This document shows, piece by piece, positions 24,950 through 32,891 of a DNA stretch of 64,000 bases (its first letter is position 1; each line of letters opens with the position of its first letter). The stretch spans positions 558,001 through 622,000 of the forward strand of contig NZ_LS483369.1 in NCBI RefSeq assembly GCF_900475315.1. The letters run 5' to 3'. Source of the stretch: Neisseria cinerea (GTDB lineage: Bacteria > Pseudomonadota > Gammaproteobacteria > Burkholderiales > Neisseriaceae). The notes beneath the pieces are model-generated. The model saw only the letters and a program-made list of their open reading frames with translations. It searched no databases and was not told where the DNA came from. Position numbers and translations under genes: made by a program.

Positions 24950-27160
24950 ATGAACAAAAAACTTGCCTTAATGCCGCTGTTGATTTTGAGCGCGTTTTCA
25001 TCTACCGCCGACAATGTTCCGCAGCAGGGCGAACTCGGACAGGTTCATGTCCGTGCCGATGCCAAACGCGTTAAAGCCGCCCGTTCTTACTCCATTGCCA
25101 GCGACGGCGACTTGCGCGACCGCGTGAACTTGGGCGTATTGGGCAAAGCCAACGCCTTTACCGCACCGATTACCGTCGTCAACTATGACGAACAAGCCCT
25201 CAACAACACCGAAGCGCGTACTTTGGTGGATGCCGTAGCGAAAAAAGACGCTTCCGTTTGGCAGTTCGGCGGCGAAAGCAACACGCTGACCGGTCTGTAT
25301 TTCCGCGGTTATCAGCTTGATGCGCGCCAATTCAGCGTCAACGGTTTGGCAGGTATGTACGGCACGCAAGGCACGGCCAGCGTGCAAGTCGGATCCGCAC
25401 AACTGATTAAAGGCGCGTCCACTGCCGTAAACGGCATGGACCCCGAAGGCGCGGTATCCGGTTCCGTCAATATCGAAACCAAAAAAGCCGCCGATGAAGG
25501 CAACCGCAAAATCGGTTTGGGCTGGTTCAGCAACAACCGCGCCCAAGGTACGTTCGACTTGGGCCAACGCTTCGGCGAAAACAAAGAGTTCGGTGTGCGC
25601 GCCAACGGCAAACTGCGCCACGGCGACACTCCGCGTCACGGTTACAGCGAAGACAACAAAGAATTTGCCTTGAATGCTGATTATCGCGGCGAAACACTGC
25701 GCGTGGCGTTTGATTCCATCTACGCGAAACGCAAAACCAACGGCGGCCGCGCGCGTATGCAGGATATTCAAAACGCCAACGGACGCTTGTTTGACGCGCC
25801 TGAAGGCAAAGTGAATCTGGCACCGAGCTGGCAGGCTCAAAACACGCGCGGTCAGACCAATATGCTGACTTTTGAATGGGATGCGTTTGAAAATGCCCAA
25901 ATTACAGGCGGCATCGGCTACAACAATGCCCGCTATTACGGCAATTTCGCCTCTCCTACCGTTACAAGTAGCGGTTTGACTTACAATTCCGGTCGCGCGC
26001 GCCTGACCGACCAGCGTTTCAAAACGCTCAGTATGAATCTGACTGCACGCGGCGAATTTGAAACCGGTCCAGTGAGCCACAACTGGAGTGCCGCATTTGA
26101 CCGAATCGACCGCAAACGTACTACTTATCAAGGCGCACGCCAGACTCAAAACCGCGTTATTGATCCGAGCCTTGATATTCCGACTCAACTAGCGAAATTG
26201 GATTCCAACTTAGGCAGCGCTTGGAGCCCAACCCCTTCATTGGATACTGTGATCAAAGTAAACAGTTTGGCGGTATCTGACACGCTTGGTTTTGCCGACA
26301 ATAAATACCGTCTCACTTTGGGCGGACGTTTTCAAGCCGTCGAACAGAAAAACAAACTGAACGGCCGCAAAGCAGATGCGAGCCGTTTCAGTCCGATGTT
26401 AATGGCGGCATGGGTTCCACAGCCTGATTTGGTGGTTTACGGAAACTATATGGAAGATTTGGAGCCGTCCGACATCCGTGCCGATGACGACGGTCATGTA
26501 ACGATGGCAGATCCGCGTGTCAGCCGCCAATTTGAAGTCGGCGTACGCAAAAACTGGGGCGACTTTGTCACCACTTTAAACGCGTTCCAAATCAAACGCC
26601 CGGGCTACTGGCGCGGCAACACGACTTCAGGTACTGATTTCGCAGCGCGCAAAAATGCAGGCTTGGTTTATAGCGGTTCCGAACAAGGTATGGAACGCAG
26701 CCGCGGTATCGAGTTCAATACCTATGCCAACTTGTTGAACAAAACCCTACGTCCGACTTTCGGTCTGATGTATCTGCAATCAACCGTAAAAGATTATCCG
26801 AATTTCGCCGACAATCTGGTTAACGGCGTACAAGTCACCAATCCGCGCGTGATTGCCAAAGCGGGTGTGGAATGGGATGCACCGTTTGCCAAAGGCTTGA
26901 CTTTAAACGGTAATGTTTCGTATTTCGGCAAGTCTTACCAAGACACGCAAAAACAATACGTCCTCCCGTCCTACACTTTGGTTGACGTAGGCGCGCGCCA
27001 CAAAACCAAGCTGGGCAAAAATACTTTGACCGTCAGCAGCTCGGTGGAAAACCTGTTCAACAAAAACTATTGGCAGATACAGCGCGGCCAATACGACCGC
27101 AGCTTCGCCGTCGTCGGTATGCCGCGCACTTACTGGCTGAAAGCGGAATTGGATTTCTGA
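24950..27160 (+). CDS. TonB-dependent outer-membrane receptor, siderophore type
   Basis: The 736-residue protein has a signal peptide (MNKKLALMPLLILSAFSSTADN) and then a TonB-box-like stretch near residue 29 (ELGQVHVRAD). The plug domain (~50-180) includes ARTLVDAVAKKDASVWQFGG, YFRGYQLDARQFSVNGLAGM and QLIKGASTAVNGMDPEGAVSGSVNIETK. The remainder is a 22-strand barrel ending in the required aromatic residue (KAELDF). It imports a ferric siderophore or similar ligand with TonB energy. The plug resembles FhuE/FpvA-type receptors and neisserial Tdf proteins. I cannot say which Tdf. No homopolymer tract suggests phase variation. No periplasmic or ABC partner lies beside it. Confidence 0.85.
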   Translation: MNKKLALMPLLILSAFSSTADNVPQQGELGQVHVRADAKRVKAARSYSIASDGDLRDRVNLGVLGKANAFTAPITVVNYDEQALNNTEARTLVDAVAKKDASVWQFGGESNTLTGLYFRGYQLDARQFSVNGLAGMYGTQGTASVQVGSAQLIKGASTAVNGMDPEGAVSGSVNIETKKAADEGNRKIGLGWFSNNRAQGTFDLGQRFGENKEFGVRANGKLRHGDTPRHGYSEDNKEFALNADYRGETLRVAFDSIYAKRKTNGGRARMQDIQNANGRLFDAPEGKVNLAPSWQAQNTRGQTNMLTFEWDAFENAQITGGIGYNNARYYGNFASPTVTSSGLTYNSGRARLTDQRFKTLSMNLTARGEFETGPVSHNWSAAFDRIDRKRTTYQGARQTQNRVIDPSLDIPTQLAKLDSNLGSAWSPTPSLDTVIKVNSLAVSDTLGFADNKYRLTLGGRFQAVEQKNKLNGRKADASRFSPMLMAAWVPQPDLVVYGNYMEDLEPSDIRADDDGHVTMADPRVSRQFEVGVRKNWGDFVTTLNAFQIKRPGYWRGNTTSGTDFAARKNAGLVYSGSEQGMERSRGIEFNTYANLLNKTLRPTFGLMYLQSTVKDYPNFADNLVNGVQVTNPRVIAKAGVEWDAPFAKGLTLNGNVSYFGKSYQDTQKQYVLPSYTLVDVGARHKTKLGKNTLTVSSSVENLFNKNYWQIQRGQYDRSFAVVGMPRTYWLKAELDF

Positions 27161-27178
27161 TTTCTCCGCATCCGGAAA

Positions 27179-27212
27179 ATGCCGTCCGAACAGGTTTCAG
27201 ACGGCATTTCTT
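27179..27212 (+). terminator. Uptake-sequence pair behind the receptor
   Basis: ATGCCGTCCGAAC, with one base off the uptake consensus, faces GTTTCAGACGGCAT (to 27207), followed by Ts. Confidence 0.7.
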
Positions 27213-27283
27213 TTAAAGAAATATGGCGGGATATGCTCAAATAATGCTATTCTAGTACCTTTGAAACCTGCTTGTTTGAAGTG

Positions 27284-28834
27284 ATGAAAAAACCTTTGAT
27301 TTCAGTTGCGGCAGCATTGCTCGGCGTTGCTTTGGGTACACCTTATTATTTGGGTGTCAAAGCCGAAGAAAGCCTGACGCAGCAGCAAAAAATATTGCAG
27401 GAAACGGGCTTCTTGACCGTCGAATCGCATCAATATGACCGCGGCTGGTTTACCTCTACGGAAACGACGGTCATCCGTCTGAAACCCGAATTGCTGCATA
27501 ATGCGCAGAAATACCTGCCGGATAACCTGAGAACAGTGTTGGAACAGCCGGTTACGCTGGTAAACCATATCACGCACGGTCCTTTTGCCGGCGGATTCGG
27601 CACGCAGGCGCACATTGAAACCGAGTTCAAATACGCGCCTGAAACGGAAAAAGTTCTGGAACGCTTTTTTGGAAAACAAGCTCCGGTTTCCCTTGCCAAT
27701 ACCGTTTATTTTAACGGCAGCGGTAAAATGGAAGTCAGTGTTCCCGCCTTCGATTATGAAGAACTGTCGGGCATCAGGCTACACTGGGAAGGTCTGACGG
27801 GGGAAACGGTTTATCAAAAAGGTTTCAAAAGCTACCGGAACGGTTATGATGCCCCCTTGTTTAAAATCAAGCTGGCAGACAAAGGCGATGCCGCGTTTGA
27901 AAAAGTGCATTTCGATTCGGAAACTTCAGACGGCATCAACCCGCTTGCTTTGGGCAGCAGCAATCTGACTTTGGAAAAATTTTCCTTAGAATGGAAAGAG
28001 GGTGTCGATTACAACGTCAAGTTAAACGAACTAGTCAATCTTGTTACCGATTTGCAGATTGGCGCGTTTATCAATCCCAACGGCAGCATTGCACCTTCCA
28101 AAATCGAAGTCGGCAAACTGGCTTTTTCAACCAAGACCGGGGAATCAGGCTCATTTATCAACAGTGAAGGACAGTTCCGTTTTGACACGCTGGTTTACGG
28201 CGATGAAAAATATGGCCCGCTGGATATCCATATCGCTGCCGAACATCTTGATGCTTCTGCCTTAACCGTATTGAAACGCAAGTTTGCACAAATTTCTGCC
28301 AAAAAAATGACTGAAGAACAAATCCGCAATGATTTGATTACTGCAGTCAAAGGCGAGGCTTCCGGATTATTTACCCATGACCCGGTACTAAATATCAAAA
28401 CTTTCCGTTTCACCCTACCTCAGGGAAGAATTGATGTGGGCGGAAAAATCATGTTTAAAGACATGAAGAAGGAAGATTTGAACCAATTGGGACTGATGTT
28501 GAAGAAAACCGAGGCAGACATCAGAATGAGTATTCCTCAAAAAATGTTGGAAGATTTGGCGGTAAGTCAGGCCGGAAATATTTTCAGTGTAAATGCCGAA
28601 GATGAGGCGGAAGCCAGAGCAAGCATTGCAGATATTAATGAAACATTGCGCCTGATGGTGGACAGTACGGTTCAAAGTATGGCAAGGGAAAAATATCTTA
28701 CTTTAGACGGTAATCAGATTGATACGGTCATTTCCCTTAAAAACAACACCCTGAAGTTAAACGGGAAAACGCTGCAAAATGAACCCGATCCTGATTTTGA
28801 CGAGGGAGATATGGTTTCCGGCCAGCCACATTAA
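27284..28834 (+). CDS. YdgA-like DUF945 envelope protein
   Basis: The 516-residue protein starts with MKKPLISVAAALLGVALGTPYYLGVKAEESLTQQQ, a signal anchor followed by the motif typical of the DUF945/YdgA family (E. coli YdgA, function unknown, inner membrane or periplasm). The chain continues in a beta-rich pattern with HGPFAGGFGTQAHIETEF and repeated AsmA-like blocks (SNLTLEKFSLEWKEGVDYNVKLNELV). This fits a long periplasmic domain. TTG in frame at 27272 is ignored, and ATG at 27284 follows GAAGTG. One uptake sequence (inverse, 27925-27936) lies within the gene. Confidence 0.8.
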   Translation: MKKPLISVAAALLGVALGTPYYLGVKAEESLTQQQKILQETGFLTVESHQYDRGWFTSTETTVIRLKPELLHNAQKYLPDNLRTVLEQPVTLVNHITHGPFAGGFGTQAHIETEFKYAPETEKVLERFFGKQAPVSLANTVYFNGSGKMEVSVPAFDYEELSGIRLHWEGLTGETVYQKGFKSYRNGYDAPLFKIKLADKGDAAFEKVHFDSETSDGINPLALGSSNLTLEKFSLEWKEGVDYNVKLNELVNLVTDLQIGAFINPNGSIAPSKIEVGKLAFSTKTGESGSFINSEGQFRFDTLVYGDEKYGPLDIHIAAEHLDASALTVLKRKFAQISAKKMTEEQIRNDLITAVKGEASGLFTHDPVLNIKTFRFTLPQGRIDVGGKIMFKDMKKEDLNQLGLMLKKTEADIRMSIPQKMLEDLAVSQAGNIFSVNAEDEAEARASIADINETLRLMVDSTVQSMAREKYLTLDGNQIDTVISLKNNTLKLNGKTLQNEPDPDFDEGDMVSGQPH

Positions 28835-28849
28835 TGCCGTTTATGCCAA

Positions 28850-28880
28850 ATGCCGTCTAAAATGTTCAGACGGCATTTTT
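28850..28880 (+). terminator. Uptake-sequence pair behind the YdgA-like gene
   Basis: ATGCCGTCTAAAAT-type left arm (28850 on) and TTCAGACGGCAT right arm (to 28876), followed by T5. The left arm has one changed uptake base. Confidence 0.7.
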
Positions 28881-29204
28881 GTCGGTCTTAAAATAGGATG
28901 GATTTTCATGTTTCAAAGACAATTGATTGTCTCTAATCCGATATCAGGATACGCTTCCAGTGTTTAGATATGGAACTCAGACGGGATGGGGGAACGATTG
29001 AAAGTTGGTTGAAATCTGTGCTTGGAAAGCATGGAGGAAAAATAAAAGGCTGTATTTTAATATAGTGTTGATAATATAGTGTTGATAGGCATGCTTAGCT
29101 TCAAGGTATTCAATAGGATAGGTTTTTGCCTAACCGGAAAATAATCGTCTTTTCCCTTGCAGCCAGTTAAAATTGACAGATGGTTAAAACACAGCCAAAT
29201 AAAA
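28881..29204. other. Gap between the YdgA-like gene and lpdA
   Basis: About 320 bases with no ORF I would support. The only feature is a perfect tandem 14-mer (AATATAGTGTTGAT, twice, 29059-29086). TATAGTG recalls the ends of Correia elements, but the remaining consensus is absent. Confidence 0.4.
29059..29086. repeat. Perfect tandem duplication of a 14-mer
   Basis: AATATAGTGTTGAT occurs twice without gap (29059-29072, 29073-29086). Confidence 0.8.
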
Positions 29205-29235
29205 ATGCCGTCTGAAGGGTTCAGACGGCATTTGT
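29205..29235. terminator. Uptake-sequence inverted pair behind lpdA
   Basis: ATGCCGTCTGAA (29205-29216) faces TTCAGACGGCAT (to 29231). It ends the pyruvate dehydrogenase cluster on minus. Confidence 0.72.
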
Positions 29236-29271
29236 TCGGATAAACCTTATCGGCTGCTTAGAGCATCAGGT

Positions 29272-31056
29272 TTATTTTTTCTTTTGAGGAGGCAGGTCGG
29301 TACATACACCCAAGGCTACTTCCGCAGCCATACCGATGGATTCACCCAAAGTAGGGTGCGGATGGATGGTTTTGCCAATGTCGGCTGCATCACAGCCCAT
29401 TTCGATGGCCAAGCAGACTTCGCCGATCATATCGCCGCCGTTGGGGCCAACGATACCGCCGCCGACAACACGGCCTGTTTCGGCATCAAAAATCAGTTTG
29501 GTAAAGCCATTATCGCAGCCGTTGGCAATCGCACGTCCGGAAGCAGCCCATGGGAAGGTGGCTTTGGTGATTTTGCGGCCTGATGCTTTGGCAGACAATT
29601 CGGTTTCACCAACCCATGCCACTTCAGGAGAAGTGTAGGCAACACCCGGAATGACGCGCGCGTCGAAGTAGGCTTTGTGGCCGGCACAGTTTTCAGCGGC
29701 AACGTGGCCTTCGTGAACGGCTTTGTGTGCCAACATCGGTTGACCGACGATATCGCCGATAGCGTAGATGTGCGGCACGTTGGTGCGCATTTGTTTGTCC
29801 ACTTCGATGAAGCCACGATCGGTAACGGCAACACCGGCTTTTTCTGCGCTGATGAGTTTGCCGTTAGGCGCACGACCGGCGGCCACGAGTACGGCATCGT
29901 AACGTTGTGGCTCTTTAGGCGCATTTGCACCTTCAAAGGTAACGTAAACGCCGTCTTCTTTAGGCTCGACAGCAACAGTTTTGGTGTTGATCATGATGTT
30001 GTCAAAACGGTATTCGTTTTGTTTTTGCCATACTTTAACCAAGTCGCGGTCTGCGCCTTGCATCAGGCCGTCCATCATTTCAACCACATCCAAGCGAGAA
30101 CCCAGAGTGCTGTAAACCGTACCCATTTCAAGACCGATAATACCGCCGCCGATGATCAGCAGTTTGCCCGGTACTTCTTTCAGAGCCAAAGCGCCGCTGG
30201 AGTCGAAAATTCGAGGATCTTCAGGGATGAAAGGCAATTTGGTTACGCGGCTGCCTGCTGCAATGATACAGTTTTTAAAGGCAACGATTTTTTTCTCACC
30301 GGTAGGAGTCGCTTGTTCGTACACTTCGCTGGTCGTCAGAGAAACTTCCAAGTGGTGCGGATCTAAGAATTGGCCGTCACCTTGGATAATATCTACTTTA
30401 CGGCCTTTAGCCATGCCTGCCAAACCGCCGGTCAGACGGGAAACCACGCCGTCTTTGTAGGCGCGCAGCATGTCGATATCGAGTTCAGGCTCAGGGTATT
30501 TGATACCGTTGGCAGCCAAGTGGCGTACTTCATCGATAACGGCAGCATTGTGCAACAGGGCTTTGGAAGGGATACAGCCGACATTCAAGCAAACGCCGCC
30601 CAAAGTTTTGTAACGTTCAACGATGGCAACTTTCAAGCCTTCGTCAGCAGCAGCAAATGCAGCAGAATAACCGCCGGGGCCGCCACCCAATACGACTACG
30701 TCGTATTCGGCATCGGCAGAACCGCCGAATTGAGCAGCTTGAGGAGCAGGAGCGGCTGCTTTAGGTGCTTCTTGTGCAGGGGCAGCAGGTGCTTCGGCTT
30801 TAGGAGCAGCAGCTGCACCTTCGGCCTCAACGACAACAATCAAGCCACCTTCAGAGATTTTGTCGCCTACTTTAACTTTAACTTCTTTGACTACGCCTGC
30901 AACTTCGGCAGGTACGTCCATAGTCGCTTTATCGGTTTCCAAAGTAATCAGGGTATCGTCCACAGCAATGGTATCGCCCACATTTACGTCAACCGCAATA
31001 ATATCTACATTTTCGTGACCGCCAATGTCGGGCACTTTCAATTCAACTAAGCTCAT
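29272..31056 (-). CDS. lpdA: Dihydrolipoamide dehydrogenase with lipoyl domain (E3 of pyruvate dehydrogenase, P64k)
   Basis: FAD enzyme that re-oxidises dihydrolipoamide of the pyruvate dehydrogenase complex with NAD+. The 594 residues include an N-terminal lipoyl domain (~1-76, with lipoylated Lys in ETDKATMDVP) and an Ala/Pro linker (~80-110). The FAD site is VVLGGGPGGYSAAFAAADEG (~118-137) and the redox disulfide GGVCLNVGCIPSKALL (~152-167). The C-terminal His-Glu pair sits in TIHPHPTLGES. Having a lipoyl domain on E3 is a known neisserial feature: this is the P64k protein described from N. meningitidis. It is the last gene after aceE and aceF, with an uptake-sequence hairpin between it and aceF. 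Confidence 0.95.
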   Translation of the reverse strand: MSLVELKVPDIGGHENVDIIAVDVNVGDTIAVDDTLITLETDKATMDVPAEVAGVVKEVKVKVGDKISEGGLIVVVEAEGAAAAPKAEAPAAPAQEAPKAAAPAPQAAQFGGSADAEYDVVVLGGGPGGYSAAFAAADEGLKVAIVERYKTLGGVCLNVGCIPSKALLHNAAVIDEVRHLAANGIKYPEPELDIDMLRAYKDGVVSRLTGGLAGMAKGRKVDIIQGDGQFLDPHHLEVSLTTSEVYEQATPTGEKKIVAFKNCIIAAGSRVTKLPFIPEDPRIFDSSGALALKEVPGKLLIIGGGIIGLEMGTVYSTLGSRLDVVEMMDGLMQGADRDLVKVWQKQNEYRFDNIMINTKTVAVEPKEDGVYVTFEGANAPKEPQRYDAVLVAAGRAPNGKLISAEKAGVAVTDRGFIEVDKQMRTNVPHIYAIGDIVGQPMLAHKAVHEGHVAAENCAGHKAYFDARVIPGVAYTSPEVAWVGETELSAKASGRKITKATFPWAASGRAIANGCDNGFTKLIFDAETGRVVGGGIVGPNGGDMIGEVCLAIEMGCDAADIGKTIHPHPTLGESIGMAAEVALGVCTDLPPQKKK

Positions 31057-31090
31057 GTCTAATCTTTCTGAATGATGTTCGGACTTCTTT

Positions 31091-31124
31091 TTTCAGACGG
31101 CCTTTCTATACAGGCCGTCTGAAA
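31091..31124 (-). terminator. Uptake-sequence hairpin between aceF and lpdA
   Basis: TTTCAGACGGCCT (31091-31103) faces AGGCCGTCTGAAA (31112-31124), a perfect 13-bp stem with no T run in the minus direction beyond AAAA-type bases. It may reduce lpdA read-through or protect the aceF 3' end. Confidence 0.5.
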
Positions 31125-31133
31125 ATGCTCGGA

Positions 31134-32747
31134 TTACAGGGTAATGCGGCGGAAGTCTTTCAACAGGTTAGCCAGGAATACGGTGAAGCGCATACCGGCG
31201 GCACCGTCGATAACACGGTGGTCGAAGGACAGGCTCAACGGGCACATCAGGCGAGGAGCGAATTCTTTGCCGTTCCAAACCGGTTTGATTTGGGATTTGC
31301 ACACGCCCAAGATAGCAACTTCAGGAGCATTCACGATTGGTGTGAAGCCTGTACCGCCGATACCGCCCAAGCTGGAAATGGTAAAGCATGCGCCTTGCAT
31401 TTCTTGTGGTTTGAGCTTGCCTTCGCGGGCTTTTTTAGACAATTCGGTCAGCTCTTGGCTGATTTGTTTCAAGCCTTTTTGATCCACGTCTTTAATTACT
31501 GGAACAACCAAGCCGTTTGGCGTGTCTGCTGCGAAACCGATGTTAAAGTAGTTTTTCAGCACCAAGTTGTCACCATCCAGAGAAGCGTTGAATTCAGGGA
31601 AGGCTTTCAGCGCAGCAACAGAGGCTTTGATAATGAACGCCAATGGGGACAATTTCACGCCTTCGCGTTCCCATTCTTTGTTCAGTTGTTTGCGGAATTC
31701 TTCCAATTCGGTCATGTCCGCTTCTTCGTGTACGGTAACGTGAGGAATCACAACCCAGTTGCGAGACAGGTTTTGACCGGAGATTTTCTTAATGCGAGAC
31801 AGTTCTTTAACTTCGACGCTGCCGAATTTAGAGAAGTCAACTTTAGGCCATGGCAACAAGTCCAGACCGCCGCCCAAAGAGGCAGCGGCAGGTTTGCCTG
31901 CACCGCTTTGCATAACGGATTTAACGAAGGCTTTAACGTCTTCGCCCATGATACGGCCTTTCAGACCGGTACCTTTGACTTGACCCAAATCTACGCCCAA
32001 TTCGCGCGCTAGTTTACGGGCAGAAGGACCTGCATGGGCTTTGGCAAATGCAGCTTCGTCAATTTTGGCAGCAGCAGGAGCAGCCGGTGCAGGCGCAGCG
32101 GCTGGTGCGGGAGTAGCAGGAGCCGGAGCAGCGGCAGGAGCAGGTGCGGCAGCTTGAGCGGCAGGAGCAGGAGCAGCTGCGGCAGAGCCGGTAGTTTCTA
32201 CTTCGATAATGGCAGAACCTTCAGATACTTTGTCACCAACTTTTACAAATACGGCTTTTACCACACCGGCTTCGGTACATGGTACGTCCATGGTGGCTTT
32301 GTCGGTTTCCAAAGTAATCAGGGTGTCGTCAACGGCAACAGTGTCACCAACTTTAATTTCAACGGCAATAACGTCTACGTCAGAGTGGCCGCCGATATCA
32401 GGTACGACAACTTGTACGGTAGCGCCACCGGCAGGAGCGGCTGTAGGCGCAGCAACTGGAGCAGCAGGAGCTTCTGCTGCAGGGGCCGGAGCGGCATCAG
32501 CAGCGGCAGCACCAGTTTCAACGGTCAGAATAACGCCGCCTTCAGAGATTTTATCGCCAACTTTAACTTTAACTTCTTTCACAACACCGGCTGCATCGGC
32601 AGGTACGTCCATAGTGGCTTTGTCGGTTTCCAATGTAATCAGGGTGTCGTCAACGGCAATAGTGTCGCCTACTTTGACTTCTACAGCGATGATGTCGACG
32701 TTTTCATGACCGCCGATATCAGGGACTTTGATTTCTACGATACTCAT
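31134..32747 (-). CDS. aceF: Dihydrolipoamide acetyltransferase (E2 of pyruvate dehydrogenase)
   Basis: Core subunit that passes acetyl groups from E1 to CoA. The 537 residues start with two lipoyl domains (~1-76 and ~110-185, each with ETDKATMDVP). Long Ala/Pro linkers follow, then an E1/E3-binding domain (AGPSARKLARELGVDLGQVKGTGLKGRIMGEDV, ~250-283). The acetyltransferase domain ends with the catalytic SFDHRVIDGAAG (~513). The open frame reaches 32891, but the conserved N-terminus MSIVEIKVPDIGG starts at 32747 behind an AAAGGAA. It lies between aceE (145-base gap with uptake sequences) and lpdA. Confidence 0.96.
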   Translation of the reverse strand: MSIVEIKVPDIGGHENVDIIAVEVKVGDTIAVDDTLITLETDKATMDVPADAAGVVKEVKVKVGDKISEGGVILTVETGAAAADAAPAPAAEAPAAPVAAPTAAPAGGATVQVVVPDIGGHSDVDVIAVEIKVGDTVAVDDTLITLETDKATMDVPCTEAGVVKAVFVKVGDKVSEGSAIIEVETTGSAAAAPAPAAQAAAPAPAAAPAPATPAPAAAPAPAAPAAAKIDEAAFAKAHAGPSARKLARELGVDLGQVKGTGLKGRIMGEDVKAFVKSVMQSGAGKPAAASLGGGLDLLPWPKVDFSKFGSVEVKELSRIKKISGQNLSRNWVVIPHVTVHEEADMTELEEFRKQLNKEWEREGVKLSPLAFIIKASVAALKAFPEFNASLDGDNLVLKNYFNIGFAADTPNGLVVPVIKDVDQKGLKQISQELTELSKKAREGKLKPQEMQGACFTISSLGGIGGTGFTPIVNAPEVAILGVCKSQIKPVWNGKEFAPRLMCPLSLSFDHRVIDGAAGMRFTVFLANLLKDFRRITL

Positions 32748-32839
32748 TTGAGTTCCTTTAATATTTTCAGTTTGATGCCGTCTGAAAACTGTTGCACACG
32801 GCATCGGTACAGTTTGTTCAAACCATTCAAGCATTCGGT

Positions 32840-32885
32840 TTTCAGACGGCCTGATGTCTGAATGAAGCAAACAGGCCGTCTGAAA
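32840..32885 (-). terminator. Uptake-sequence pair behind aceE
   Basis: TTTCAGACGGCCTG (32840-32853) faces CAGGCCGTCTGAAA (32872-32885) just past the aceE stop. A further single uptake sequence at 32774 has only a partial inverse. They lie within an operon, so full termination is unlikely. Confidence 0.5.
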
Positions 32886-32891
32886 CATCAA

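Noticed and set aside
29059-29086. Correia repeat remnant
   Set aside because: TATAGTG matches the element end, but the remaining 26-bp terminal consensus and the opposite end are absent.
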